Notes: generated from the letters alone by a model not told the origin. 64,000 nt of DNA from Adineta ricciae (GCA_905250025.1 CAJNOJ010000068.1:373713-437712); one strand, 5' to 3'. Counted from the stretch's first letter, positions 12,519-26,400 are shown. Translations and numbers: made by a program.

Positions 12519-14408
12519 TAGAAAAATAACATATTTAGGGAATTCTAATTACCCGTCAATGATTGCAATATTGACGAGTTATTAGATACATTAGAGCGTT
12601 TTGCGATCATAGTAAAAAAAAACGACTAATTCACTTTTTTCGTCTCATACACTCGTCTGCCATTAGAAAAAAAAACTAAGATCAACAGTCGTTATTAATA
12701 CATTCAGCATCGAACCAAAACCGATTCTTCTCATGCACAAATGGCTTTCAGACTAATAAATGGAATAAATATATATCCTTCTATACCATTGGCATGGAAG
12801 TTATGTCGAAAGATCTTCGTTTGCTTTTAATGAAAAAAAATGCAATCTATCATTGTCTTGGCATTTTCTTTTATACATATTACATTAATCCTGATCTGGA
12901 AAAGTACTGAAAGAAAACACATCTTTTATTCCCTACCTTTTCTTTGTGTTGATAACAAGAAGAGTTTTACGCCTTGCTGCGCTATTTAGCAAAAAAGTAC
13001 ATCTCTGATTCTCGCGTATCTACTAGCATGTTGTTTTAAAAAATATTCAATTTGATTGTCTCATGCTCAATTTCTCGAGTTTCTCTTCCTCTTCCTCCAC
13101 GCATCATTTTCTTCTCTTGTCGACCAGAATGTACGAAGTAATTATTCTGCTAGAAATTGTCAAGTATGTCGTTTACAACAATATCAAGTTGTTCTCATCG
13201 GCATGTATTCTGAGAAAAATTGTCATAACGATCGAAATCTTCTTGTTTTCTAATAAAGAAACGCTCTAATCCAATCAGCCATTAATAACATTTCTGACAG
13301 GAAAACAATATTTACAAACGGCGATATCTTTTCAAAACTTGGACGAAATGTTGTTGACTCATTCCAAAGAAACACAACATAACACTAATATGTATGCATT
13401 TTGACATTGGTCTATATAAAGAAAGAAACTTAACATTTCCGTTATGTTGCGAATGTAAAATTGCAACTATTCGGATGGAAAATGTATGACATCTAATAAC
13501 GAAACGAAGAATATTATTTCTTGCTTGTTGACGTGATCAGATTCCGTTACATTAGAAATGAAAGGAAAGAAACGTACGGTGACTGCTAGAAAAGGAAATA
13601 GGAAAATATTTACTACATAAACTTATTTCTGTGATGTTTAATAACATTCGAAAGATTAGTGAAATCGTCCTATTCCGTGCTAGTTAGAACTTTTCTTCTG
13701 TCGGAATGTTGAACTATAGAAGTTCTTGGGAACGATACACCAGTACAAGAAACCCGTCTCTTTTGGAATTAATGATGAATTATTGATAAACGACAAAGTG
13801 GACTAAACTAAGTGCAGAAGAAAACGTGTTCGAGACAGCCGACAAGTTCCTTATAAAATGAACGTTTTCCAGTTATCAGTAGATTCTCTAGCGATCTACC
13901 GGTTACGTGTTCGAACGTTCAGCTACTAACGGCATCTAATATGTAAAGATAAATCTTACGTAAAGTAAAATTCACTTCGTACTAACGATGAATCAATTGG
14001 CTTTCTGACAATGAATGATGATTCAAATGTGAAATTCGACGACAAAGATTCAAAATTCTTTCAATTTTCTACGGAGAAAGAGAATTTTGGAATGCGTTTA
14101 TTCTAGATTGTATTTATGTTCCGAAAAAGTTCCCGACGAGCAGGCGGTATACAACTGGAAGAAATGCCAACACTTTCTCAGCGACCAACGGCAGACAAGT
14201 AATTGAATATTTAATATAGCGAAAGCATTGCTTTCTCTTAATTAGCACACACGATACGTCGAGTATATCAAATTCAATTGCCGATAAAAATGGAAGTAAT
14301 GAACTTCCAGAAGTCAATGGTGAGAAACAGAATTCACACCTAACAGCCTTGACAAATAACACATCACCCGGAATTATACCGAAAGCAATACCGACGAGTG
14401 AAGCGGAT

Positions 14409-16414
14409 ATGATATGTACAACTGTGGAGAATGTTTCTCATGTTCGATTCGAATGGACTGTCGAGGACTTTTATCCCCAAATGTAAGCGTGAATAAATAT
14501 CTTTCTCGTTCGATTGCACAGCTGTTTATTTTGAAGGTACGAATGTGGCGATATGATTCAAAGTGAAGACTTTCCACCGTATGATTTGCAGAAGGAGTTT
14601 TGGACACTTCGTTTGTATCCGAAAGGTCATTCGGAATTACCGAAAGAATATTCTAATGCTACTCCATCTTCCAATACTGATCACAGCTCAATGATACAAT
14701 TTTATTTAACTCTACGTCCATCACATATCACATTGAACGCTGTCGATAATATAAACCAATTGTATGTTTATTTTCGTGCCTTGATTAATTTCTCGAATTC
14801 ACAGGTAAAGACGTTCGTCATCTTGAAACTTGCTCTATGTGACTTTGTTTTAGGGTCGTGTACTCCATACAGAAACGATTCATGATTGTGGTGGTAGTCT
14901 AACGAATGAGATTGTTCTAATGAAAATGACTCGTTCGAAATGTGAACAACTGTACAAAGAATGCGAAGATCATCTAATTCTCAGCATCGAATTGACGTCT
15001 ATTGATGATATTACAAAGCGTAGTTTGAAGACAAGTTCGACCAAAACTATCGACGGTACCCCGCGTGTAATTTCGAAAGTGATGAAAATGAAACTACGTT
15101 GGAAAATCGAGCGTTTTGCTGTGCTTATTACCGAATCATCGAATAACAGTTATATTGAATCATGTGAATTCACATTCAATAAGCAACGTTCAACAAATCA
15201 ACAAACATCATTCTCTGAACAGGATTCTGAAAATGAGATGATCAGACCCACAAATGATGTTCCATTGCATCAATGGTCACTGATACTATACCCGAATGGC
15301 AAAACTGAGCGTTTCAAAGGATCTCTGTCACTATTTTTAGAACACACTTTTGGCCCGAGCGTTCGTGTTGTCATTCGATTTTCATTAGTGGATGAACGCG
15401 GACGTCGAGTCAATACAAAACAGTTGCCATCGCATGTGTTAGGTGTTGGTGAGCGTTGGGGTATCGGTGATTTCATCAAGCATGTCCCTTTATTGCAATC
15501 TCCCGAACAATTGACTCCAAATAATGAACTTCGTTTGTATTGTCAAGTGAAAATACTCGAACGACAATCAATCGATGAAAAGAAGCTCATTACCCGTTTA
15601 CCGATTGCTTTTTCAACAAATAAATCGCCACTTGCAACGTCAATTAACGATAATCCTGCGATCTATTGGCCAAGGATACTTTACACTGCTTATCAGGAAA
15701 AGCAAATGTTTGATATGTATTTACGATGTGCAAATGAATTGTTTCCTGTGCATAAACTAATACTTGCACTTCGTTCAACGGTGTTTGCCAAATTAATCAA
15801 AGAAAAAGAACTTACATTAGCCGATACGGTTTCTTCGACTGCAAACCGTCAAAATAAGCGATCCAATGCAACAGAAACCAATTCTTCAGCAACAAATGAA
15901 ACAAAGCATTTGTCTTTACTTACTCTTGATATTAACAACATTGATCCTCAAACGCTTCCTTATTTACTTGAGTATATCTATACAGGCGGAATGCAAAAAC
16001 TTGTTTTACCAAGTGCGATGATTCCCTCTTCACTCATAATCGATTTATTAACAATTGCCACGAATTACGATATACCAGATTTGAAAAATTATGCAGAATA
16101 TTTTATAAAAGATATCATCCGGGTTGGCAATGCATGGTAAGCTTGTCGACACGACTTAGAAGTGAAATCATTCTCATTTGTAGTGAACTACTCTCATCAT
16201 ACGATAAGACCAAGTCAGATGCGTTGAAACAAGTAACATGTGATTTCATTGCTAATAATCTTGGTCATATTATGGAAACACCAGTAAGATGTGCTTTTTT
16301 TTCTTCTGGGAAGAAATCCTATTGCTCCGTGTTTAGGGTTGGAGCGAATTGAAAATGAAACAACCTGATCTTATTGATCTTCTTCTTAAATCATGTTTAT
16401 TATTACGGAAATAA
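14409..16414 (+). CDS. MATH-BTB protein (SPOP/TDPOZ-like) with probably two MATH regions
   Basis: Exons 14409-14482, 14537-14804, 14854-16136, 16184-16283 and 16337-16414 (introns 54, 49, 47 and 53 nt) give 600 aa from this ATG. A first MATH-like region starts near VSHVRFEWTVEDF; a second is near residues 210-330 (MKLRWKIERFAV, QWSLILYPNGKTERFKG, VGERWGIGDFI). A BTB/POZ domain follows (FDMYLRCANELFPVHKLIL, then TLPYLLEYIYTGG), and the last exons form a 3-box/BACK start (WSELKMKQPDLIDLLL). Such proteins are substrate adaptors for Cullin-3 ubiquitin ligases, with MATH binding the substrate. The frame is open upstream back to an acceptor at 14245, so the true start may lie in an earlier exon that I could not place. 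The BTB is interrupted by a Ser/Thr/Asn-rich insert (about residues 415-440). Confidence 0.8.
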
Positions 16415-18184
16415 TCTTCAAGTGATTTTGTTTTTCATAGAGAATGTGTAGTTTCTGTGTTTTTGTTTACCATTTTGTCTTTCATAAATTATATCTTTTT
16501 CCTTTTGCTTACCATTGTGATGAAAATAAAGTATGACGATAGTCAGAGATTTAAACTATAGTAATGAACGACGTAGCACAGCTCACGAAGTTCTCCATCG
16601 TTTTTGTTAGTTCTCTCCGCAGATGGCACAACTAATATTGTTGTGATGTTCTTTGTTTTCTTCTTTCCTACGACGAACCAATCGTCTCGTTCTTCTCAGT
16701 CTGATTGTGTTAGCGTGTAAATAGGATCTTCTCCCCATAGATCCGGTTGGTGATATGATCATTGTTGTTTATTTTCTTTTCTTTTTCACAGTAATTCCTT
16801 GAATATCAAGCGTGGCTTTTCGTAACTTCGATGTTGATATGTAGGATATGCTCAGTGTAATCTTGAGGGTGAGTATTTTTTGATTGGAGCCGATAGAACT
16901 CATCAAGTTGTACTTAGAACCTATGCTGAAATGAATTGGTTAAAGAAAATTTCGAATCCTGCTCAAAGATATCCGATGTTTCTCTTGAGAGTGCAATCAC
17001 TTCAACACATTGTTAATGATTTTCATTCTTTTTCTTGTTTTCACAGATGTAGATGATACTCGATGTATATTTATCATTGTAGTTGCCAAGAAAAAAAATA
17101 ATATGCTAGTCACATTCTTCACTTCTTGTTTGTGCACGCTTTATTTTGTATGATGACAACGATGCTCATAAATTTTAACGCAGCATGATCGATAAACGAT
17201 TCATATCGTACAGTTAATTAAAGAGAACTCTCTGTCTTCGGAAGAAAAGTTTCATCAAAGATTTTTCTCATAGAAAATGTAGAAAAAAAAGGTTGGTTTG
17301 GTAATTCATACGAACGCATAGATACTTGTTGCCATCCAACATACAGATGAATACTTCTTGCTATTCTCGATGTTAAGTCTCTTTTGTTAGAAATTGCGAC
17401 AATAATTAGGAATAAGTTAAAAAATATAATTTGTTGAGTGCTATATGGGATTCGATACATGTCTTTAATCATACCGAGTGTCCCTAAATCAGTGAGTATA
17501 TGTCGCAATGTAGTTTTAACAAAATGTGTGACTAGCATGTTTTAGGTAGTGAATGTATATTTCTAACAGGTATTGTGACTCAAAATATCGACAAACATGG
17601 CTTCTAGAAAAATAAGAGATATCAGTTGCGCATAGTATTACGAACTAGACGTTCGAATGTGCTCCATTCCTTCAGAAAAGAACACACGTAATTCATTATA
17701 CGGACGTTTGAAATCTAGTCAATGACAACAAATGTAATAAAAACATAGACATTTGTTGTCAAACAGAGCAATATGAGATGCAATCTCTTCGTTAACTTGA
17801 AGTGGTGCTTTTTATAATAGAAATATTCTTCTTTTCATTCTGTCATTGAGACATTATTTTCTTTCCTTATGGTGGAGAGTGAAGAGTTAAAGAAAAATCC
17901 TTGTGAATAAGTTCAACTGATAACGTTCTAAAATTTACTATGAAACCCTTTTACATAATGCTTATTCATTGCAGCAACTATTAAATGAAGGTTTAAAAAG
18001 AGAAAGATTAGTGACTGCTTGAAACTTTCAAAAAGATATCCCGTGGAGATTATTATTCCTTTGTCCCCGTAACATTTCAGCATTCTTTATGAAGACCTCT
18101 GTTAAGAATGGGATACCAAATACCGCCAGTAACAACGAAGGTCATTCTATATTTATAGATAAAACCCGGTGACTCCTGGTGAAA
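16415..18184. other. Intergenic region, no gene recognised
   Basis: About 1.8 kb. It should contain the 3' UTR of the MATH-BTB gene and the promoter of the FkbM gene. A minus-strand frame at 17218-17538 has no recognisable features. A TATA-like stretch (about 18148-18157) lies only some 30 bp before the FkbM ATG. Confidence 0.4.
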
Positions 18185-19042
18185 ATGACTTTTCGAAATA
18201 AATTGGCTCTCTCAATTTGGTTATTCATAGTGGTAGTTTCAATAATTTCATTTTACAAGTCTAAGACCAGCATTTTCGCGGTAATCGCTTCTCGTAATGT
18301 TCCAAGGACGAGAAATTCTTTTTCTTGTCACAATGGAACGAATTTCTCGCATTTGAATGTACAGAAATTCGAACAATGCTTAAAATGGCGACGCAATGAT
18401 GCATTCTGGGCTGTCGATAGTATTCGACATAAAGCATTCCAAAAACTATTAAATTCTTCTTCGCTCATTGTCGAAATTGGAGGCAACACAGGATTCGATA
18501 CATCACGCTTCGTTAGTTTGTACAACTGTTCAATCATTAGCTTCGAACCATTACCAGAAATGTCCAAAGGTTTAATGGAGAAATTTCGAACGAATCCAAA
18601 AGTTGAAATACAACCGTATGGACTAGGTAACCATGCTAGAACAGTAGAAATCGAACGTGCTGGTAATCAAAACGAAGGTACGAGCATTTTTCGAAAACTA
18701 TCCTCGAAGAACTCGACAAAAATCCAATCAATTCAATTACTCGACTGCGTTCAAACGATTGAAAACATTCGCAAAACGAAAACGTCGAATGGAATCATCG
18801 ACATGATCAGTATGAATTGCGAAGGATGCGAATTTGAGGTTCTATCAGCACTCGTTCTTAACAATCTCGCGCAATACATTCGTATTATCCAGTTCGGTTC
18901 ACACATGGAGTTTTTTCGCGAATCATCATGTATTTACTGTCAGATTCAGCAAGCTCTAGAAAAGACTCATAAAGTCGTCTATCAATATACAATGCTATGG
19001 GAAGCATGGGCGATTCAAACGAATTTCTCTTCCAACACATGA
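18185..19042 (+). CDS. FkbM-family methyltransferase, type II membrane anchored
   Basis: Single uninterrupted exon of 285 aa. A short basic N-terminus and a hydrophobic helix (LALSIWLFIVVVSIISF) form a signal anchor, suggesting the secretory pathway with a lumenal catalytic domain. The domain has SAM motif I (VEIGGNTGFDTSRF, residues about 98-111), the following acidic/Pro motif (ISFEPLPE), and the FkbM signature late in the fold (MNCEGCEFEVL). FkbM domains make O-methyl ethers on sugars and small molecules; the substrate here is unknown. I start at the ATG at 18185; the two codons before it do not include another ATG. The lack of introns stands out among intron-rich neighbours and would fit retroposition or horizontal acquisition, both unproven. 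Confidence 0.82.
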   Translation: MTFRNKLALSIWLFIVVVSIISFYKSKTSIFAVIASRNVPRTRNSFSCHNGTNFSHLNVQKFEQCLKWRRNDAFWAVDSIRHKAFQKLLNSSSLIVEIGGNTGFDTSRFVSLYNCSIISFEPLPEMSKGLMEKFRTNPKVEIQPYGLGNHARTVEIERAGNQNEGTSIFRKLSSKNSTKIQSIQLLDCVQTIENIRKTKTSNGIIDMISMNCEGCEFEVLSALVLNNLAQYIRIIQFGSHMEFFRESSCIYCQIQQALEKTHKVVYQYTMLWEAWAIQTNFSSNT

Positions 19043-19318
19043 ACTGTTATGAAAAGAATTCCAATTGAATATTTATTGTATCATTTTTTTGTTTTATTTA
19101 TTTTTTCCTAGACAATTTCAAATAAATTAATGCATAAGAATTTATACGTACGACATCTATCGACAAATCTGTCCATATATCAGACGAGCCGAAAGAAAAC
19201 ATGGACGTTGGATTCGATTCGATCTCAGTTCATTTCTGTCGGATCTGAGTGTGTTGTGACCGACAGTACCCTAATCAATTGTCATTGTCGGTTTAGATTT
19301 GTGATTTCAGAAAACAAA

Positions 19319-21441
19319 ATGCCATCGGTAGGAACACTTGCTTTCGATGAATTTGGTCGACCGGTGCTTATCCTCAAAGGACAAGAGTCGAAAAAACGGC
19401 TGTTTGGAATTGAAGCACACAAGGTTTCTTTTACTGTGAACGACATACATCGATACTGATTGAATTCTTTATTTTAGTCTCATATATTAGCAGGCAAGGC
19501 TGTAGCTAATACACTGAAAACATCATTGGGTCCACGAGGTAGAATTTTGTCGGAATTTTGACGATGATGACGAATGTGTGTTTTTTTTTGGCTAGGCATG
19601 GACAAATGTATGGTATCACCTGATGGTGATATAACCATAACAAATGACGGTGCAACTATTCTTAGTATGATGCACGTAGAGAACGAAATAGGAAAGCTGC
19701 TCGTCCAATTATCAAAATCTCAAGATGATGAAATTGGTGATGGAACAACTGGTGTGGTTGGTAAGTTATATCAATAAATGACTGATTTGATCGTGTGCAA
19801 ATATCGACATTAGTTTTGGCTGGTGCATTGCTCGAACAGGCCGAAGCTTTACTTGATAAAGGTATTCATCCAATTCGCATTGCGGATGGGTACGAATTAG
19901 CAGCCAAAATGACACTGGAACACTTGGATAAGATCGCCGAATCATATCCACTTGATCTGAAAAATCTTGATCCATTGATAAATACAGCTATGACAACACT
20001 CGGTTCAAAAATGTAAGAAAACAGTGTGTTGGCTGATCATGCAGAACCATATTTAATTTTGGAATTTTTCAGTATTAACCGTTGTCAACGAAAAATGGCA
20101 GAAATCGCTGTCAATGCTATTATGAGCGTGGCTGATATGAAACGACGCGACGTCAATTTTGAATTGATCAAAGTTCAAGGAAAGGTTGGTGGCCGCCTTG
20201 AAGATACTCTTCTAGTCAAAGGTGTCGTTGTCGATAAAACATTTTCGCATCCTCAAATGCCCAAGGTTCGCTTTGAATTTGTTTCTTTTTCCTTCTGGAT
20301 GAACCGTGTTTTCTTTTCTAGGAAGTTCGGGATGCTAAAATAGCGATTTTAACGTGCCCATTCGAGCCACCCAAACCAAAAACAAAGCATAAATTGGATA
20401 TAACAACTGTTGAAGATTACAAAAAATTACGTGAATATGAAAAAGAGAAGTTTACTGAAATGATCAAATCAGTATGTAGAGAACATATTATATTCAGACC
20501 TAATACTACAGCTTGACTCTCTCTCTACTAGATTAAAGACGCTGGCACTAATTTGGTTATCTGCCAATGGGGTTTTGATGATGAAGCCAATCATTTACTT
20601 TTATCTCATCAATTACCAGCTGTACGTTGGGTGGGTGGGCCAGAAATCGAATTGATTGCTATTGCCACTGGTGGCCGTATTGTACCGAGATTTCAAGAAC
20701 TTAGCGCAGACAAATTAGGTTTCGCCGGACACGTTTATGAACTTGATTTTGGTACCACCGGTGATCATATGTTATGTATTGAACAATGCAAGAAGTCCAA
20801 TACATGCACAATTTTTGTTCGTGGAGGAAATAAAATGGTGAGATAGCATTATCCGCTGAATTGAATATATATTCTCGTCATTTCAGGTTGTTGAAGAAGC
20901 CAAACGTGCTCTACATGATGCATTATGTGTTGTCAGAAATCTTGTACGTGACAATCGCATTGTCTATGGCGGTGGTGCCTGTGAAATTGCCTGTGCTATT
21001 GAAGTAGCTAAACAAGCAAACAAGGTTTAGAATGAAACATATGTTCAACGATTATATCTATGTCGTTTACTCTTATTTAGATTGCAACCATCGAACAGTA
21101 CGCCATTCGTGCATTTGCTGACGCACTTGAATCAGTACCATTGGCGTTAGCTGAAAATAGTGGTTTCTCACCGATAAAAACCGTTTCCGATGTGAAATCA
21201 CAACAAATTGCCCAGAACAATCCTCACTTGGGTATTGACTGTCTTAACACAGGAACAAATGGTAAGTTGAACGTGAGCTTGTTCTCCGCTTTGACTGCTT
21301 TCGATTTGTTTAGATATGAAGACACAATCAGTGATTGAAACTCTCATTGGTAAACGTCAACAGATCAGTTTGGCTACGCAACTCGTCCGAATGATTCTCA
21401 AAATTGACGATATTCGTCTTCCCGGTGAAACCGACGAGTGA
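19319..21441 (+). CDS. CCT5: T-complex protein 1 subunit epsilon (chaperonin CCT5)
   Basis: About eight exons with short introns give a full-length group II chaperonin subunit. The start [15 protein letters not shown] matches the CCT5 N-terminus. The ATP-binding motifs are intact: [18 protein letters not shown] and [12 protein letters not shown] (the last split by an intron). Epsilon-specific text is present: [51 protein letters not shown], and the end [12 protein letters not shown] plus a short acidic tail. CCT5 is one of eight subunits of the cytosolic TRiC ring that folds actin and tubulin. The apparent stop after GSKM is a donor: splicing gives KIINRCQ. Nothing is unusual except the very short introns. 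Confidence 0.96.
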
Positions 21442-22331
21442 TTTTTTTAGGTTTTAAACATCTTGTTACATTTTTTTGTTCTTATCAACGATCAAAATCT
21501 TTGATGCTATCTTTCTATCTATCCGGTTAACATTCAACATTAAAAAAATAAGAATAAATGCTCTTTCTTCTGTTTCCGAGGCTTTGAACAATAATCCTCG
21601 TCATATCTACATGATGACGAATAGCGACATCTATGGAGATCCTTCATAAAAAAAAAACTAATCGATTTCTAAAGAACAAAATTTCGCTACTGAATTATTC
21701 GTAAAGTTATTCATCGATCGTGTCGTTCTTCACAAACGTTTGATAAATCAATTCATAAGTTTCCACCAATAGGCAGTCTTAGAACGTCAAACCTGTCTAT
21801 TCCGCAGTGCTTGATATACGAATAATCACTATTCATCCTTGTCCCCTGGTGATCAGAATCTAATCTAGATTGTGAGTTGACGATATTCTATTTGTGAGCA
21901 TCTTTGTTTTCAATCTACTGCAATCATCGAGCAAAACAGAAAGTTTTGAATTTGCTGATTAATAATCAAGGTGATGTTCCTTGCTGTTTGGAAAAATAGG
22001 ATAGTATTTCGATACATATGGGTGATTAATTCTATTTGATCGTTAACTGAAATGAATTCTGTAAGTGTTTCATGATAGTACTTAAAATAAATGATTTCCT
22101 CTTTGTAAATTGTTGTTAAGTAACCGTAAAATGATATTTTCCTTCTTCCGGACTACTATAAGTGTCCTTTTTCTAAAAGCATGTTCATAAAATAAATCGA
22201 TTCGAAGCTTGCCATGAATATGCAATCATTTTCATACATAGGAGCATTAGCCTTTAGCCTCGATCACATTCGAGTTTGAGTATGTTTGCTTTAGTTATTT
22301 TATACGTTTTAGATTAATATTCATCATTGCC
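21442..22331. other. Intergenic region between CCT5 and CHP1
   Basis: 890 bp with the CCT5 3' UTR (several AATAAA-like words near 21550) and the promoter of the next gene. No coding signal or repeat is recognised. Confidence 0.4.
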
Positions 22332-23304
22332 ATGGGCTCGAATGCAAGTATTATGCTTCAACAAGAAGATTTACAAAATATCTGTCAACAAACAGGTCAG
22401 TCGAAGTGAAAAAGATTTTCTTTCATGCAATAACAAGCAACAGACGTTCAATGCTTATCCTACGCGTTTAATTAACGGATTATTTCTGACAGCTCATTAT
22501 TCGAGATGAGATTGTATATTCTCAATAGAGACAGAACGAGAGAAAAGAAAATATCCCTTTTTTCTGATAAGAAATCTGTTGTCGAGCAATGCGATAAATC
22601 AAGAAGAAGAAAAATCATCACTTGCTAGACGAACATTCATCACTAACCTTAGGGAAGAAAAACAAAGCAACTTGATGTCTTATTTGTAGGTTTCACCGTC
22701 AAGCAAGTTCAACGTCTATACAGTCGTTTCAAAGCACTAGATAAACGTGATTGTGGCTATTTAACACGAGAAGACCTTCAATGCATTCCAGAAGTCAACA
22801 TCAATCCGTTAGGTGAACGTTTAATTGATGTGATCATGGATGATTACGGTGAACATAATAAAATTAACTTTAAACAATTTATTTTTCTTCTTGCCAAATT
22901 TCGACAAGGAAAATTCAAATCTTTAATAACAGAATACAACACGCGAGAAAGCAAATTACGATTTTTATTTGATGTAAGCATATTGACTTTTGAGAATAAG
23001 CAACAAATGAGGGAGCTCCTAGATGTATGACCGCAATCATGATTTGAAAATTGATCGATCAGAATTACTCGACGTGCTAAAAATGATGGTTGGTGGAAAT
23101 ATTCATGATGACCAGATAGCGACAATAGCTGATCATACTATTGGAGAATTGGTAAGGTGTTCATTATGAATAACTCTTTTTGATATTTTCTTGGTATTTT
23201 TCTAGGACAAAGATGGCGATCGATCGATAACATTCGAAGAATTTTGTAAAACACTCGAACGTATTGATGCTGATGAGAAAATGAGCATGAAGTTTCTAAG
23301 CTAA
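22332..23304 (+). CDS. CHP1: Calcineurin B homologous protein (CHP1-like EF-hand protein)
   Basis: Four exons (22332-22395, 22690-22973, 23023-23151, 23206-23304) give 191 aa, close to the 195 of human CHP1. The N-terminus MGSNAS is a good myristoylation site and the start aligns with CHP1 (MGSRAS). EF-hands 1 and 2 are degenerate; EF-hands 3 (DRNHDLKIDRSE) and 4 (DKDGDRSITFEE) are canonical Ca2+ loops, as in the family. The C-terminus EKMSMKFLS matches CHP1 (EQKMSIRFLH). CHP proteins are obligate cofactors of plasma-membrane Na+/H+ exchangers. Intron 1 is 294 nt, long for this genome. The next gene starts only about 160 bp downstream on the same strand. Confidence 0.93.
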
Positions 23305-23463
23305 CCGATACTTTTCTTCTCTCATTGTATATACATGAGCTTTATTTTAGACATTAGATGTGTAGATATATATATATGTTTTGTATTTATTGCATGAAAT
23401 TAATGTTAGGAAATAATACTGTAAATGAATATGTTTGTTTGTTTGTTTGAGATAAGTCATACG

Positions 23464-26400
23464 ATGAGTGTGAAAAAGCAATCGTCCATGCGTCGATTAT
23501 TTGGTTTTGAGTTGGCTGATTTGCAATCGTGGTCAAGTTTCGTTAAACTAATGAATCGACCTGAAGATCCAACATCGTTGGCTGTTCTGCGTATTTTCTT
23601 TGGTATGATTGAACGACAAGCTAAACGATAGAACATGATGTTTCAGATAGATTGTGTCAAATGAATCGAACAGTAGTACGAGCTTCGCTGGTCTGTACAT
23701 AGTTAGGCTTTTAGAGAAAAAAAACTTATGTTTTGGTCTATGGGGCTGTAGAAAATAGTGTTTTAGAAAACTCTCGTTTATGACCATAATGATTTGGTTA
23801 TCTTTTAGGTATTTTGATGATGTTGGATATCCCACAAGAACGTGGAATGTCACATGCAGATGCTTATTATCCAAACGAAGATCGGGAATGTCAATTTCCA
23901 TTATTTAATTTTCTCGAACCACTCCGAGCGGAATATATGGTTATTGTTTATTTCATCATGTTTCTTGGTAGGACATTCATTCGTTTGCTTGATTAATACT
24001 CATTTGTACGTTTGCTTTTTAAGGAGCTGTTGGTATTACGTTAGGTTTGTTCTTTCGTTGCGCTACGATATGTTTTACAATCACATATTGGTACGTGTTT
24101 TTCCTGGATAAAACATCGTGGAATAATCATTCGTATCTGTATGGTTTAATTGGCTTTCAACTGATGTTTTCCGATGCCCATCATTGTTGGTAAATATCCG
24201 TAGCTAAATACAAGTTCCTTTTGAATTCTATGAAAATCACTCGAAAAATGAATACAAATGAAAATCGTGTCTTTTAGTTTATTTTATAGACAAGGAAAAA
24301 GAAGGAATTAAGTGAGTCATACAACTCTCTCTCTCTTTGTACTTTGTACATATGAGCTGAATCGCTCGATTGTGACTGTAATGATGTCTATTTCGCATAT
24401 TTTCGACACAATGATTTCTTCTTCGAAGGACTGATTGTTTGATTGCAAGATCACGAATTCGTATTTACCATCTTTAGGTCTATCGATGGATTATTCCGAA
24501 AGAAGATTCGACATTCGCATGTGCCATTGTGGAATTACACATTACTTCGTTATCAAGTATTTCTCGTTTATTTTCTTGCCGGCTTGAAAAAAACGGATTT
24601 GGATTGGGTTACCGGATACTCGATGGATGATCTAGGGGATCACTGGGTATTCTCACCATTTCGGTAAGCGAAAATTCAGTGAAGATGGGATAATGGCGCA
24701 CATCATCTTGTGAATTTTAGATACTTCATGACCATTGAACAAATAACACTGATTCTTGTTCATATTTGTGGCTTTCTCTTTGACCTATTGATTGGCTTCG
24801 TATTATTTTTTGATCGTTCACGCCCGATAGGGGTTGTTTTCTGTTTGTCTTTTCATTTAATGAATTCCCAAATGTTTAGTATTGGTAAACTGATCGAGGA
24901 AGTACCCATTCTGTTACTGAATATTTTCATTCTGTTAAGGTATGTTTCCATATACAATGATTGCGACAACGCCAATCTTCTTCCATAATGATTGGCCACG
25001 TCAATTCTTGAGTCGATGCCTTCCAAAATGGTTGCATAAAGACGATTCACCACAGTACAGTCCATCATGTTTATATTCCAAGGAAGAGATCAAACCTGAA
25101 GAAACGAAAAAGGGCGAACGAACAAAAACTACTTCGGTCAGTTCGGTTAAAAACGCACCTGTCAAAGCAACACTTCGTCATCAAATTTTCACAATTTTCG
25201 CAGTAATTTACCTTGCCGAACAAGCATTTTTACCCTATTCGCATTTTATTACAAAAGGTTATAACAACTGGACAAATGTAATGTCAACTCAAAAATTTTC
25301 CGATTCGAATCGAAATTTTTCTTTTGTTTTTCTAGGGTTTATATGGTTATTCATGGGATATGATGGTCCATAGTTGGCATACGTAAGACCATGTCGAATT
25401 ATTTCATAATTATCATTCGATGCTTTTGTAGTCAACATGTGAAAATAACCTTCATCAACAAAGAGAAAGGAGAGCCGCATTATCTAAGACCAACTGCGTG
25501 GGCATCAGCTAAACGCTGGAGTTCCCATGCTGATATGATTGGTAAATGATCTTTCTTTGTCTTACGTCAAGATAAATATTGATTTTCTCTTTCTAGTTCA
25601 ATATGCACAATGCATTAAAGGCAAATTAAAAGAGCATGGTTATAATGACGTAGAACTTCGTTTTGACATATGGCGATCAATGAACGGCCGGTTTAACCAA
25701 CGACAAATTGATCCACGGATAGATTTACTTTCATCAGAAGCAAAATGGAGCCCATTCGAAGATACCGCTTGGTTACAACCATTATTGACCAATCTGAGTG
25801 ATTGGAGAACGCGAATGCAACAAATAGAAACTGAACTCTCGTCAAAAGATCAAAATGCATTAGTAACATTTGTGGCTGATTTTCCAGGTAGAAGAAAACG
25901 ATGTTCGATGTTCAAAATTTAAAATAATGTCAAACTTAGGTCTTCATCTTGAAAATTACATTCCGCCAGATTTAAACACAACCATCGAAGTGCTCGAAGG
26001 TGAAGTTATTGTGGAAATGATCGGCTTACAGAAAAATGTGACATTAAATGTCGGACAAAACATATCTGTTCCAAGCGGAGATTATCACAATGGTTTGTTT
26101 TCAATTAACTATATCCATTCTATCTTGCTCTTCTCGCTCTTCTAGTTCATACTATTTCGCCGACACCATCATGTTACATGTATGTCTATCTCAATCAATC
26201 GGATGTTCAGATCGTTCATCTTTGGGACCGTTATTATAATCTTACCGATCGCGTCCTTAACGAAACGATCAGTCGTAATCGTCCACTACATAGTGAAAAG
26301 GAAGAAGCTGATCTCGTTCGTTTATCCTATGAAGATGTTTTTACTGAATTACGTCAGAAAACGATTCACGAATTGTTAGAACTTCCGCACGATTATAGGA

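Larger units (their letters stand above)
11151..14245. other. Long intergenic region with simple repeats
   Basis: About 3.1 kb between the start of the GPCR and the first supported exon of the MATH-BTB gene. It contains a TA microsatellite (11660-11683) and a GA-rich tract (12496-12518). A short open stretch from an ATG at 14011 could be part of an upstream exon of the next gene, but its splice phase does not fit the acceptor at 14245. Nothing else is recognised. Confidence 0.4.
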
